Positions 28,960 through 37,005 of a stretch of DNA of 60,901 bases are shown in pieces; position 1 is the first letter of the stretch, and every line of letters begins with the position of its first letter. The notes beneath the pieces were generated by a model. The model had not been told where the DNA came from, made no database searches, and worked only from the letters and a program-made list of their open reading frames with translations. The translations under genes were made by a program, and so were the position numbers. The stretch is from positions 1 to 60,901 of the IMG/VR virus record IMGVR_UViG_3300017717_000004; one strand, given 5' to 3'. The DNA comes from a virus.

Positions 28960-29259
28960 TTAGATAATCAATTTTTCTTTAAAATTTTTCCTAACTTTAA
29001 CTAAGTCTGTATACTTTTTTGTGTTTTCTTTAAGTAAATGAACTAGCTCGTGAATGATTCCTTCATCTGACAAACAATCATCGGTTGGTATGTCTTTTAC
29101 CCAACAAACATATACAGCAAAATGTAATGCTGATACGATGTTTTCTAAGAACTCATCATCTTCCATACTTAAAAAATCATAGTACGTTAATCTTACTTCT
29201 TTTTTATTGAAAGCATATAGCTTATCTCCTATCTTGTATTCTTTTGGCAATTTCTTCAT
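28960..29259 (-). CDS. Hypothetical protein (99 aa)
   Basis: Mixed N-terminus (KKLPKEYKIGDKLYAFNKKE), then an acidic helical region containing IIHELVHLLKE. This resembles a HExxH shape but reads H-E-L-V-H, so a zinc-protease-like site is possible only in form. It overlaps the upstream gene by 38 nt. Function unknown. Confidence 0.62.
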   Translation of the reverse strand: MKKLPKEYKIGDKLYAFNKKEVRLTYYDFLSMEDDEFLENIVSALHFAVYVCWVKDIPTDDCLSDEGIIHELVHLLKENTKKYTDLVKVRKNFKEKLII

Positions 29260-29443
29260 AAATTTCTATTATTTTGTTTTGCATTTGTTTTTGCTCTGTT
29301 TTCCAATTATATGTTTCAGAGCCTTGTTTTTTTCTTCCATTATAATCAACTTCTACCTTCATATGATTTCTATCATACACAACAGGGTAAACCTTTACTC
29401 CGTTTTTAAAGCATATTGACATTTGTTCGTTTATTTCCTTCAA
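29222..29443 (-). CDS. Small hypothetical protein (73 aa), TTG start
   Basis: Starts at TTG (29443), overlapping the stop of the upstream nuclease-like gene in a TTGA arrangement; the first in-frame ATG is at residue 8. The C-terminal half is a charged helix (KTEQKQMQNKIIEIYEEIAK). Overlaps the following gene by 38 nt. Function unknown. Confidence 0.6.
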   Translation of the reverse strand: MKEINEQMSICFKNGVKVYPVVYDRNHMKVEVDYNGRKKQGSETYNWKTEQKQMQNKIIEIYEEIAKRIQDRR

Positions 29444-29838
29444 AACTTACATTTCTCATTATCCCATCTTCTTCCCAAATAGTTTAGGAAAGATGTTAAT
29501 TTGTATTTATTTTTTGTTTTACCCCATTGATACCTGTGAAAATATTCTGTAACGTAACAAGCGTCTAATGGTATATTGTCGTTCACATCATAAACATCCT
29601 CATATTCTACTTTTAAGACAACACTTTTTTTGGTTCTCCATGAAGATGATATTCTTTCTAACAACAGTCTCTGTCCAAGAGGTATATCTATTCCTTGTTT
29701 CTTAACCTCTATAAGAATTAATATATCATTATCAAACTCTAAAACAGCATCTATGTCACTAGGATGCATTGCTCCATTCTGAACGCCTGTAAAGTCTATA
29801 GCCCTTACTATTTCTTTACTGTTTCTAATTAAGGTCAT
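29440..29838 (-). CDS. PD-(D/E)XK-type nuclease-like protein
   Basis: 132 residues. HPSDIDAVLEFDNDILILIEVKKQG gives an Asp followed, after a hydrophobic strand, by E-V-K: the core of a PD-(D/E)XK (VRR/Hjc-like) nuclease. Short single-domain proteins of this kind in phages act as endonucleases or junction resolvases. It overlaps both neighbours by a few bases. The call rests on the active-site pattern alone. Confidence 0.65.
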   Translation of the reverse strand: MTLIRNSKEIVRAIDFTGVQNGAMHPSDIDAVLEFDNDILILIEVKKQGIDIPLGQRLLLERISSSWRTKKSVVLKVEYEDVYDVNDNIPLDACYVTEYFHRYQWGKTKNKYKLTSFLNYLGRRWDNEKCKF

Positions 29839-30169
29839 CTATTAATCTTATTTTCACATTAGACCACTTACCTCCTTTAATTTTGTAATCCACTAAAAAA
29901 TCTATTCTTTTAACCCACCTCTTATTCATTCTATCCTCAACAGTCCATTCTCCATCCATATCCCCTGCTCCTTCAACGCAAACCTTAGCGCCGAATACAA
30001 ATCCGTATTCTTCTAGGTCTCTTGATACAGCAATCCACCTATGTGAGCCAGGTGATTGTGAATTTATTGTTTTTAGTGATGCCGTTGTTAAATAATCGGC
30101 GTTACATTGTTTGGGGTCGGCGTGATAAATTGTAGCCGTTACCATAATTCCTAATAAAATTGTTTTCAT
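29825..30169 (-). CDS. Secreted double-psi beta-barrel (3D/RlpA-like) protein
   Basis: 114 residues. A short basic-hydrophobic N-terminus (MKTILLGIMVTATIYHA) looks like a signal peptide. The body HRWIAVSRDL ... GFVFGAKVCVEG ... MDGEWTVEDRMNKRWVKRID follows the pattern of the 3D domain of MltA and RlpA-like barrels, with the acidic EDRM in the place of the conserved Asp. Start overlaps the primase-helicase stop as ATGA. It might modify or bind peptidoglycan, but catalysis is unproven. Confidence 0.6.
   Translation of the reverse strand: MKTILLGIMVTATIYHADPKQCNADYLTTASLKTINSQSPGSHRWIAVSRDLEEYGFVFGAKVCVEGAGDMDGEWTVEDRMNKRWVKRIDFLVDYKIKGGKWSNVKIRLIDDLN
30053..30062 (+). repeat. TGATTGTGAA motif copy, antisense to its gene
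   Basis: Inside the leftward 3D/RlpA-like gene (encoded peptide NSQS). Confidence 0.9.
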
Positions 30170-31929
30170 TTGTTTATATTTAATTGTTCAAATTCTAAAT
30201 CTAAGGTTTTTGTAACCTCATAAGGGTTGTTTTTATCCTCCATCCAATTAGTGTTATCCCAAGACACGTTTCCGTTGTCCATCTCAGTATACCTACCATT
30301 GTTCACATTCCACGAAAGTTCTGTGTGTGCTTGGTTTTCACCTAGATTAGCAAACTTAACCTTCAGCACTTTAACTTTTACTGTCGCATTTTCATAATCT
30401 CTATGAACCAGAATTCCATGCGGACTCATGTCATAAAATTCCCCACCTCCTTTAACATCATAAAAAGTAGGCTCTATTAACTTACCCTTATCGTTCTGTG
30501 GTTTAGTTGGGTGTGCCACAATTATGCATATCACATCATTCTTTTTACAAAACGTATCTACTTTATTAAGGTATGCGTTTGTGTAGTCTGTAATGCTTAA
30601 GTTTAAATTGTTTTTATCCCTTATCTTGTTGTAAGGGTCAATTACAAGGCACCTTATACCCACTCTTCTGACTAATTCCTCTCCCTTTTTAAGAACCTTA
30701 TCTAAATCAAACCCATCTTCATAGTCAATAAAAAAAAAGTTTTTATTAATGTGTTCAACACATTTCTTCCAATCTTTCTTCTTTGTTTCTTCATACTTTG
30801 GAGTGTTTCCGTATATTTTCCTCACTAACTTATCTACATGTAGGTATTGTGGATAGTTTTCTGTTGAAGCGTATGCAGTTTTCCAATCATACATCATATT
30901 GTATCCTATTGTCATTTGGTCTACAAAGTCAGACTTACCGCTACTTGGAAAACCTGTAACAACTATAAATTGCTTTGTGTATGTTGAAAATATACCATCA
31001 AAACTATCTAAGCCTATTTTAAAGCCATTCTTTACACCATTTCTATAGAAATCATCAAGTTCCCCAACCATATCAGAAACCCTTAATACGTTTTCTATTG
31101 GACATGGCGTCGCATCATCAATAACTTTAAACAAAGCATCCTTACCATATTTAAGTAAATATTCGTTTGCATCCTTACAGTCTTTAAGGTCGCATAAATA
31201 AACTTTTTCTGAGCCGAATCTTCTTATTAATTCTTTCTTTCCGTTTTCACCTGCTTCATCTGAATCCACACAAATGTATATCTTCTTCTTACTCTCGAAG
31301 TGATAATAGAAATCGTTTAAATAATCTAAATTAACTTGGCCGTTTGCAGTAAAGCCATTAGGCACACTAACAACATTCTTTCTACCACATTCAACAAAAG
31401 ACAAGCAATCAATTTCACCCTCAGTTACTATACAAGTGTCAGAATCAATAATAGAATCCATATTGTAACACATCTTTCTAGCGCCCTTATATAGTTTAAA
31501 GTTTTTTTGTGAATCTCTATACTTTACATTAACAACCGTATTGTTGTATATGTAGTTAAACATTATAACTTTAACTTCTTTACTTACCTGTGGCATATAT
31601 TCAACACCCGCAGTAACACCGCAAGACTGTAGTGTTTCTTTTGATATACCTCTTGAAACAAACCAATCTAATACATTATTTGTTGGCTTATATGTCTTTT
31701 CAATTACAGGAATAACATAGTTGTCGTCTTTTGCTTTTTCATATGTGTGAAGCTGTAACACCTCTCCACAATGTTGACATGTTCCAAGACCCCTGTCCCA
31801 ATCCAACATCAAGCACTTTTGGCTTTTCTTTTTTCTTGTATGACTACACTTTGGACATGTAGACTTCTTTGCTCTTGTATCTAATTTGAATACATTGTAA
31901 TCTTTTATTTCGTAGCCGTTAATATCCAT
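30166..31929 (-). CDS. Primase-helicase (T7 gp4/Twinkle type)
   Basis: 587 residues. The N-terminal zinc-binding region has CPKC near 25-28, a Cys at 39 and CQHC at 51-54. A TOPRIM primase core follows, with VTEGEIDCLS near 168-177 and VDSDEAGENGKKE near 221-233. A RecA-like helicase comes next, with Walker A GFPSSGKSD at 326-334, Walker B LVIDPYN near 428-434 and AHPTKP near 472. It unwinds DNA and makes primers at the fork. No DNA polymerase is encoded in the window, so it probably works with host polymerase III. Start overlaps the DnaD-like gene by 11 nt. Confidence 0.93.
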   Translation of the reverse strand: MDINGYEIKDYNVFKLDTRAKKSTCPKCSHTRKKKSQKCLMLDWDRGLGTCQHCGEVLQLHTYEKAKDDNYVIPVIEKTYKPTNNVLDWFVSRGISKETLQSCGVTAGVEYMPQVSKEVKVIMFNYIYNNTVVNVKYRDSQKNFKLYKGARKMCYNMDSIIDSDTCIVTEGEIDCLSFVECGRKNVVSVPNGFTANGQVNLDYLNDFYYHFESKKKIYICVDSDEAGENGKKELIRRFGSEKVYLCDLKDCKDANEYLLKYGKDALFKVIDDATPCPIENVLRVSDMVGELDDFYRNGVKNGFKIGLDSFDGIFSTYTKQFIVVTGFPSSGKSDFVDQMTIGYNMMYDWKTAYASTENYPQYLHVDKLVRKIYGNTPKYEETKKKDWKKCVEHINKNFFFIDYEDGFDLDKVLKKGEELVRRVGIRCLVIDPYNKIRDKNNLNLSITDYTNAYLNKVDTFCKKNDVICIIVAHPTKPQNDKGKLIEPTFYDVKGGGEFYDMSPHGILVHRDYENATVKVKVLKVKFANLGENQAHTELSWNVNNGRYTEMDNGNVSWDNTNWMEDKNNPYEVTKTLDLEFEQLNINK

Positions 31930-32662
31930 TCTGTATTATTTTAAATTCAAACCCTGGTTGGTCGTAGTTTTTTTTATCTCTATTTAATTCATCTTCACTA
32001 CCTGTTTTAAGGCTTTGACCTTTCCATTTCCACTTAAAATTACCTGTGTTTTTTGCTTGGTCTTTGTTATATTTTAGCCAATTTACAAAGTGTGATTTAT
32101 AATCTTTGATTGTTATCTTTACATCATCAGTCATGGTCAAATGATTGTGAAAAATCTTCAATGTTTTTTCAAGACCATCGTTCGATATTTGATTTTGCAT
32201 ACAGACAACCTCTCTCCACGACATTCCATCAAGACATTCTTTTAGAAAAATATTATTATTATTTTCTTGTATTATTATTTTCTTATTTATGTTTGTCTTT
32301 GGCTTGTCTTTTGTTTGTCGTTTGCGTGTCGATTTCTTTTTTTGTACAGCACTTTCTATTTGATAACTATCATAGTTACAGATAGTTACCTTTGTATACT
32401 TGTTAGTCGTTTGCGTGTCGATTTCACCTGTTTTTGTAAGGCGCTTTAACGCAGTTCTTATTTGTCTTACAGGTATGTCGAGGTCTGAAGAAAGCCTGGA
32501 TAGCGAAGTTATATATTCACCTTTAGATACAGGCCTTCCCATGAAACGACAATTGTCGTAACAAGCATTTAAAAGTAAATGTATAAATAAATTTTTTGTA
32601 TTGGAGTCTTTATACCACTCCCAATCCAGAATCCTCCTGTGTAGTTTTATGTATCCCTTCAT
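31919..32662 (-). CDS. Replication initiator-like protein with N-terminal winged helix (DnaD/O-like)
   Basis: 247 residues. The N-terminus MKGYIKLHRRILDWEWYKDS and GEYITSLSRLSSDLDIPVRQ ... ALKRLTKTGEIDTQT form the classical winged-helix start of phage DnaD-like or lambda-O-like replication proteins. A basic linker and a C-terminal helical part with YKSHFVNWLKYNK resemble a DnaD-type tail. It sits directly upstream of the primase-helicase gene and would load helicase at the origin. Exact family is inferred. Confidence 0.78.
   Translation of the reverse strand: MKGYIKLHRRILDWEWYKDSNTKNLFIHLLLNACYDNCRFMGRPVSKGEYITSLSRLSSDLDIPVRQIRTALKRLTKTGEIDTQTTNKYTKVTICNYDSYQIESAVQKKKSTRKRQTKDKPKTNINKKIIIQENNNNIFLKECLDGMSWREVVCMQNQISNDGLEKTLKIFHNHLTMTDDVKITIKDYKSHFVNWLKYNKDQAKNTGNFKWKWKGQSLKTGSEDELNRDKKNYDQPGFEFKIIQNGY
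32142..32151 (+). repeat. TGATTGTGAA motif copy, antisense to its gene
   Basis: Inside the leftward DnaD-like gene (encoded peptide FHNH). Confidence 0.9.
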
Positions 32663-33182
32663 TGTTTATTCTATCTAATGTTACAACCTCGTTTACTTTA
32701 TCTGCCAATATATCAACAAGGTTTTTGTTTTCATATAAGTTTTCTGTTATCTGACTATATTTAAGCAAGAAGTTTAAATCCTCTTCTTCATATATTTTTC
32801 TTACAATTCTTTTTTTGTAAATGTTTGCTTCGTCAAACATATATTGTTCGTAGTCAGCGTAAAATTTTATTTCATTTTCTAGCTCTTGTAATTCTTTTCT
32901 AAAATCCTTATCAACGTCAGCTATATCTTTAACCACCCTAACACTATAAAGTATTGTTGCGTGATTATGGGGACTATTCCTTCCCCTAACCTTTGAATAA
33001 TCTCCGATTGCTTGTAGCGATAGTCTTGTAAATTTTTGAGCAAAATAAAAAAACATTTTTCTTAAGTCAGCAACTTCTCTTCGCCTTGTATCCCTAAACA
33101 GATACCCTTTTTCTTTGTCATGCCGCCTTTCTATTATATCTGATATAATATCAAGGGTTTTATATTGTCCTTCTCTATTCAT
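32610..33182 (-). CDS. DnaA domain IV-like DNA-binding protein
   Basis: 190 residues from ATG at 33182; a longer frame from 33260 would translate across a G7/C7 hairpin, so I prefer the internal start. Residues ~25-95 contain RRREVADLRKMFFYFAQKFT ... SLQAIGDYSKVRGRNSPHNH ... TILYSVRVV. This closely follows the DnaA C-terminal helix-turn-helix and its signature DHTTVLHA. No AAA+ ATPase is present, so this is a stand-alone origin-binding domain plus a helical tail. It overlaps the DnaD-like gene by 53 nt. Confidence 0.75.
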   Translation of the reverse strand: MNREGQYKTLDIISDIIERRHDKEKGYLFRDTRRREVADLRKMFFYFAQKFTRLSLQAIGDYSKVRGRNSPHNHATILYSVRVVKDIADVDKDFRKELQELENEIKFYADYEQYMFDEANIYKKRIVRKIYEEEDLNFLLKYSQITENLYENKNLVDILADKVNEVVTLDRINNEGIHKTTQEDSGLGVV

Positions 33183-33201
33183 TGTATTGTATTTAAGCTT
33201 G

Positions 33202-33252
33202 AGGGGGGGTAAAACTTTAGGATTATGAAACCTTATATTAACAAACCCCCCC
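33202..33252 (-). promoter_or_regulatory. G7/C7 inverted repeat in the leader of the DnaA-like gene
   Basis: Seven G residues (33203-33209) and seven C residues (33246-33252) can pair, extended outside by CTTGA and TTCAAG after a 4-nt bulge. It sits between the SSB gene and the preferred start of the DnaA-like gene, so an attenuator or mRNA-processing hairpin is plausible. Confidence 0.5.
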
Positions 33253-33269
33253 TTATTCAAGCCATTAGA

Positions 33270-33602
33270 TTAAAATGGTAAGTCTTCTATAACTTCATTA
33301 TTCATGGAGTTTTGACTTACTGTTTGAAAAGGCTCACCGCCTTCGTTATCCTTCTGCCCTTTTACAACTTTTCCGTCTGTCCAAATCACAGACCCATTAC
33401 CTAAGTAATGTTTTGGTGCTTTGTTTTGACGCTCGTCTTGGTCTTGAGCAATAGTAATTGATACGTTTTTCCCGTATCTTGATTCATCATTAATAGAAAT
33501 AGTAATAGGTATATAACTATCTTTCTCTCCTTTAATGATTTTTTTCTTGTCGATTTTCTTCAATTCTGAAGCCTTTATCGACGCATTGATAAGTGTAGAC
33601 AT
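33270..33602 (-). CDS. ssb: Single-stranded DNA-binding protein
   Basis: 110 residues. Beta-rich core (SYIPITISINDESRYGKNVS; SITIAQDQDERQNKAP; NGSVIWTDGKV) with an acidic tail ending in EDLPF, the hallmark C-terminal peptide through which SSB recruits partners. Lies among primase-helicase, exonuclease and annealing-protein genes. Would coat single strands during replication and recombination. The OB fold is inferred. Confidence 0.8.
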   Translation of the reverse strand: MSTLINASIKASELKKIDKKKIIKGEKDSYIPITISINDESRYGKNVSITIAQDQDERQNKAPKHYLGNGSVIWTDGKVVKGQKDNEGGEPFQTVSQNSMNNEVIEDLPF

Positions 33603-33606
33603 AAAT

Positions 33607-33699
33607 TTAATTTAAGATTAATAAAATGATTATAATTATTGCATATGCAATTGTTTCAGCTATTCTACTTAGCTTTCTGTCTTTGTTAAATCTCGCCAT
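33607..33699 (-). CDS. Tiny membrane protein (30 aa)
   Basis: ATG at 33699 to TAA at 33607. A basic N-terminus (MARFNKDRKLSR) is followed by one hydrophobic helix (ETIAYAIIIIILLILN). It overlaps the exonuclease gene end by 14 nt and fills the gap to the SSB gene. A single-pass inner-membrane peptide is likely. Function unknown. Confidence 0.55.
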   Translation of the reverse strand: MARFNKDRKLSRIAETIAYAIIIIILLILN

Positions 33700-34498
33700 A
33701 GACTGTAAAATTTTCAAGTCTGTGACTTTTATTAACAAAATATTTTAAATAATTCTCTTCAGCTTTTGATACCTTTTCTCTACCTCTGTCATAGGCATCA
33801 TCAGAAACTTCATACAAACCAACACAACCTGTTCCTTTTTCAATAACAAGGAACTTCATTGGCTTTTGAAACATTGTTGAGTATATAAAGGCTTGACTAT
33901 CGTAATTATAAGCCTTGCTGCTATACTTAAAACCTCCAAGCGAACTTGATGTTTTTATATCAATCAAACAATCTTCTGTAACAATGTCTGCTTTACATTT
34001 CCATAAAACATCGCTATCTGTGTGTCCCATAGTTCCAAAATTTGGGACTTCATATTTAGATTTTTTGTTGTTTAAAAACTGCTTTACTGTTTCGTTCTTT
34101 AAAGAGGTGTCAACTAAAAGATTTAGGTCGTCCCATTCTTTTTTAAGAAAAATTAAACCACCTGCCTCAGCTGAAGCTTCTTTGTACTTATTAGTGTTTC
34201 TTGTAGAGGCTTCAATATAATTGTCGTTTTGAGTTTTTCCAAACATAATAAGTTCGTGAAAGGCTCTACCAAACATTAAATTAACACTATCTTCTCTTGG
34301 CTCAGAATACTGCGTTGGGTTGTTTATAAGCTGACTAATGTTAGAGTTTGATAAAAACTTACCACCATAGTCCCCATAATAATGCTCATCGCTTGAAAGC
34401 TTTGCCAAAACTTCTTCTCTATTTCTGTATGTCCAATGCTGTCCAGCTGTCATTCCATGTGGAGTTGAGTCCACTATGTAATCCCCTACTTTTTCCAT
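33686..34498 (-). CDS. RecE/Cas4-like exonuclease (PD-(D/E)XK)
   Basis: 270 residues. Motifs in order: NSNISQLINNPTQY (first helix), GRAFHELIM (the conserved His), CKADIVTEDCLIDIKTSSSL (D and D-x-K of the nuclease core) and YDSQAFIYSTMF (the QxxxY motif). This is the pattern of phage RecE-like/DUF3799 exonucleases that resect double-strand ends to feed a single-strand annealing protein. The gene upstream looks like that partner, overlapping by 13 nt. Confidence 0.85.
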   Translation of the reverse strand: MEKVGDYIVDSTPHGMTAGQHWTYRNREEVLAKLSSDEHYYGDYGGKFLSNSNISQLINNPTQYSEPREDSVNLMFGRAFHELIMFGKTQNDNYIEASTRNTNKYKEASAEAGGLIFLKKEWDDLNLLVDTSLKNETVKQFLNNKKSKYEVPNFGTMGHTDSDVLWKCKADIVTEDCLIDIKTSSSLGGFKYSSKAYNYDSQAFIYSTMFQKPMKFLVIEKGTGCVGLYEVSDDAYDRGREKVSKAEENYLKYFVNKSHRLENFTVYGEI

Positions 34499-34890
34499 GA
34501 CGCATCCTTTCTTTTAAAGTCGTCGCTTTCATCTTCAGAAAAGACACCCAACTCGTAAAATCCTGTTAACTTAAGCACTGCACGAGACATTGCCCTTTTT
34601 TCTGCCATTTCCATTACATACCATGTGTTGCAATTTCCGTCCCTATGACTTGTTCCTTTTAGTGCTGAACCAAAAGTTTGTATTGTGTTGCCACTTGCAT
34701 CTGCATTTGCTTTTACAACGCAGTAATTTGGTTCGCAATTTATCACATCATAAGTGATTGTGATTTTTTCAACTGCCTGGATTCTGTCAATCCCAGACCT
34801 TGTGATGATTATGTAATGTTGATGCTTGAACACATCGTCTTTGCTTAAACCATACTTTTGGTATAAGGCTTTTAGTTTATCTGTTTTCAT
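34486..34890 (-). CDS. Candidate single-strand annealing protein (ERF/RecT-like)
   Basis: 134 residues. The central beta-rich part (YIIITRSGIDRIQAVEKITI) is followed by TWYVMEMAEKRAMSRAVLKL, similar to the helix of ERF-family annealing proteins where an A-x-x-R-A pattern is conserved. The acidic C-terminus (FSEDESDDF) is also common. Overlap with an exonuclease gene is the classic layout of a two-component phage recombinase. Family is inferred. Confidence 0.68.
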   Translation of the reverse strand: MKTDKLKALYQKYGLSKDDVFKHQHYIIITRSGIDRIQAVEKITITYDVINCEPNYCVVKANADASGNTIQTFGSALKGTSHRDGNCNTWYVMEMAEKRAMSRAVLKLTGFYELGVFSEDESDDFKRKDASWKK

Positions 34891-34917
34891 TCTTACTATA
34901 TTTAATTATTAACAAAT

Positions 34918-35346
34918 TTAATTTATATTTTGTTGATATCCTAATTTTAATTTAAATTCTTTTAAAACTTTTATTTCTTTATTAGCTATTTTGTAATGAT
35001 ACTCTTTGTTTTTTTCATTTTTTTTAGCAATAGCTATTTGCATATATTCCCTGTTTGTTTTAATTCTTGTTATTGAATTTTTTATAAAAAGGTTGTCGCA
35101 AAATCTTTCAACACCATACACTTTCATTTCTATTATTTCATGCATATTTAACGGCCTATAAATATCTGTTGAGGTATCATAAGCTTCGTAATTGTTTTGG
35201 TCGTCAATTGAAATACAAATCCTGCGATAATATATTTTATCGTTTTCTATCACTCTTTTTTTTTCTTGGCTTAAATTTTCTATAAAGTTCCAACAAAATT
35301 TAAGTATTTTGTTTTTATTTTCAGTAAAAAATTTTTTAGCTGACAT
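34918..35346 (-). CDS. Hypothetical protein (142 aa)
   Basis: Start chosen at 35346, just inside the end of the upstream gene; an in-frame ATG 48 nt upstream exists but would overlap more. Lys/Asn/Ile-rich, mixed fold, with a YYRRICISIDDQNNYEAYD segment. No family recognised; the base composition is more AT-rich than its neighbours. Confidence 0.6.
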   Translation of the reverse strand: MSAKKFFTENKNKILKFCWNFIENLSQEKKRVIENDKIYYRRICISIDDQNNYEAYDTSTDIYRPLNMHEIIEMKVYGVERFCDNLFIKNSITRIKTNREYMQIAIAKKNEKNKEYHYKIANKEIKVLKEFKLKLGYQQNIN

Positions 35347-35569
35347 TTTCGTCTCCATCTTCCATAAGTGTTTTGAGTTTAAATATTTTTTCATCGAGTG
35401 CGTCGCATAGTAATTTTACATACTCAGCATCTTCTTTTTCTCCATAGTTATTTTCTGCCTCCCAAACATTATGAAGAAACTTACTACTTTCTTTTGTTAG
35501 TTGTAGGAGTTCTGTTAACTCTTTTCTAAGTGCTTTGTTTTCCAAAGACAATATTTCATTAATTCCCAT
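35336..35569 (-). CDS. Hypothetical coiled-coil protein (77 aa)
   Basis: Entirely helical and acidic with heptad-like Leu spacing (LSLENKALRKELTELLQL), ending GDENVS. Overlaps neighbours on both sides by about 11 nt. Function unknown. Confidence 0.62.
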   Translation of the reverse strand: MGINEILSLENKALRKELTELLQLTKESSKFLHNVWEAENNYGEKEDAEYVKLLCDALDEKIFKLKTLMEDGDENVS

Positions 35570-35714
35570 GTCTACTTAATTTAATTGTTTCTATTTCTCC
35601 ATGCTCGGCACTATCAACATAGTTTTGTGCTGACTTTTCGCATAGCGTTGTTACTGTTCTGTTTGGCATTTCGCCACCATAGTACAAGTGTACTTTATAC
35701 ATTGTTTCATTCAT
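35559..35714 (-). CDS. Small hypothetical protein (51 aa)
   Basis: ATG at 35714 to TAA at 35559. The product starts MNETMYKVHLYYGGEMPNRT and ends KLSRHGN. The beta-like start and helical middle (CEKSAQNYVDSAEHGE) look protein-like, and both ends abut or overlap neighbouring genes. No family recognised. Confidence 0.62.
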   Translation of the reverse strand: MNETMYKVHLYYGGEMPNRTVTTLCEKSAQNYVDSAEHGEIETIKLSRHGN

Positions 35715-35720
35715 ATCTTT

Positions 35721-35924
35721 TTATTTTAGTGGGACTTGAGTCCAAGAGTTTTGTTTTTTATATTTTGTTATCTTGCTTTCAAGCAACTCTATGTACTTCA
35801 TAAAAGCCTCTATGTAATACACATCATCTGTTTTTAATTCTTCAAGGCGATAGCCATTAAAGTAATTAAACCCATCATCTACCTTGTCTATTAAAATAGA
35901 TTTTTTTGATTTCTTTTCTGCCAT
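35721..35924 (-). CDS. Small hypothetical protein (67 aa)
   Basis: Basic N-terminus (MAEKKSKKS), then a helical body (YYIEAFMKYIELLESKITKY). Overlaps the preceding gene by 50 nt. Function unknown. Confidence 0.55.
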   Translation of the reverse strand: MAEKKSKKSILIDKVDDGFNYFNGYRLEELKTDDVYYIEAFMKYIELLESKITKYKKQNSWTQVPLK

Positions 35925-36240
35925 TTTTATTAAATTTAATTTTCTTTATTACTTTGTACTTATCTTCTAACTCATCATTGACATAGTCAATAATTATGTT
36001 TTTTTCATATGGTTCCAGGTCGCACCATTGTTTAAATGTTGGTGGTCGCATAGTAGTTTGTTTTGATGTTGAGCAAGAGGTAAGCAAGAGTATTGCTATT
36101 ATAATTATTATACCCACATAACTAAAAACTGTTGCTTTCAAGTTCCTACTATATTGTTCTTTACTTCTACCTTGATAATCGATATCTTCATCATCGTATT
36201 GTCTTAGGTATTCTTTTCCGTTGTTTGTAAAATGTTTCAT
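35875..36240 (-). CDS. Small single-pass membrane or lipoprotein-like protein (121 aa)
   Basis: A hydrophilic ~35-residue N-terminus is followed by a hydrophobic helix VGIIIIIAILLLTSC and then a basic C-terminal region. LLLTSCS resembles a lipobox but is far from the N-terminus, so a transmembrane anchor is more likely. Overlaps the next gene by 50 nt. Function unknown. Confidence 0.58.
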   Translation of the reverse strand: MKHFTNNGKEYLRQYDDEDIDYQGRSKEQYSRNLKATVFSYVGIIIIIAILLLTSCSTSKQTTMRPPTFKQWCDLEPYEKNIIIDYVNDELEDKYKVIKKIKFNKNGRKEIKKIYFNRQGR

Positions 36241-36245
36241 ATCAA

Positions 36246-36608
36246 TTAAAGTTCTGCGTTAAAATATAAACAATCTTCATTTTCATTCTCGTCAAACCAT
36301 ACTTTCATTTGCTCTCCAAGATTGTAGTCTGCATATTCTGACAAGTCTTTTCTTGTCACCCCATGTTCTTCCATAATTTTGTCATTGTAGCCATTTACTT
36401 TTTCAAACATATTTTTTACTTTATCTACATGACCTCTTGATTTTATTGATGCAAGTACCCTAACTATATCTTTATAGCTTTCTCTGTTTACACAATATTC
36501 TATGTAACCTGATGAGCACTCAAAAGCACCAAATCTTGTTCCCGCATCACTGCTTTGCACTGCAAACATAAATTTTCCTTCTATGTCGCCACTATAATAT
36601 CTTCCCAT
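36246..36608 (-). CDS. Hypothetical protein (120 aa)
   Basis: N-terminal beta-rich part (GRYYSGDIEGKFMFAVQSSD) with two Cys, then an acidic helical C-terminus. It is 5 nt downstream of the next gene in the operon. No family recognised. Confidence 0.62.
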   Translation of the reverse strand: MGRYYSGDIEGKFMFAVQSSDAGTRFGAFECSSGYIEYCVNRESYKDIVRVLASIKSRGHVDKVKNMFEKVNGYNDKIMEEHGVTRKDLSEYADYNLGEQMKVWFDENENEDCLYFNAEL

Positions 36609-36613
36609 AATTT

Positions 36614-36850
36614 CTATTTTTTAAAGTTTTCAATTGTAAAGTTTACTAATTCTATTATTTCATCGGAATAAAATATTGCATTAACTTTTGATAAATCATC
36701 CGAATATTTTTTATCTATACCAAAAGCATGTCGCATAATTTCTGTATGCTTATTTGCAATGTTGTCTATTACTTCATAAGTTTTTTCAAATACTTTTGAG
36801 TTTTTTTCATTGACCATAAGGTCTGAATGTAAATAATCTTTTGTTGCCAT
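36614..36850 (-). CDS. Small hypothetical protein (78 aa)
   Basis: Helical and charged, with no Cys and no membrane segment. It is the first gene of the leftward block that follows the iteron-like array and hairpin at 36.94-37.05 kb, so it may be translated from a transcript starting there. Function unknown. Confidence 0.6.
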   Translation of the reverse strand: MATKDYLHSDLMVNEKNSKVFEKTYEVIDNIANKHTEIMRHAFGIDKKYSDDLSKVNAIFYSDEIIELVNFTIENFKK

Positions 36851-36940
36851 ATTTTTATTAATTATTAACTAAGTTACGATTTTTTTTGTTGATAACCTAA
36901 AGTTTTTGTTGTTATATTCATATATTTTGCAATTTTTTTC

Positions 36941-36979
36941 TCGTCGCATCGTCGCATCGTCGCTTGTCGCATCGTCGCA
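36941..36979 (+). repeat. Iteron-like array, five TCGTCGCA-type units
   Basis: Units are TCGTCGCA, TCGTCGCA, TCGTCGCT, TGTCGCA and TCGTCGCA in direct tandem, followed without spacing by TGATTGTGAAC. The array is the most GC-rich stretch of an otherwise AT-rich gap. Scattered single GTCGCAT copies also occur on the + strand (31109, 31189, 35402, 36045, 36730, 40990). Confidence 0.9.
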
Positions 36980-36990
36980 TGATTGTGAAC
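36980..36990 (+). repeat. TGATTGTGAAC motif copy beside the iteron array
   Basis: Intergenic, directly abutting five TCGTCGCA-type units. Confidence 0.9.
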
Positions 36991-37005
36991 AACGAATGAA
37001 AGAAA

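Noticed and set aside
28960-29259. Zinc protease based on HELVH
   Set aside because: A HExxH-like pentapeptide alone in a 99-residue protein, with no third ligand region visible, is too weak.
25638-30169. Integrase or lysogeny module
   Set aside because: No tyrosine or serine recombinase motif, no CI-like repressor and no attachment-site-like repeat was found; the phage looks lytic.
36941-36979. CRISPR array
   Set aside because: Units of 8 bp are directly adjacent with no spacers; this is an iteron-like tandem repeat.
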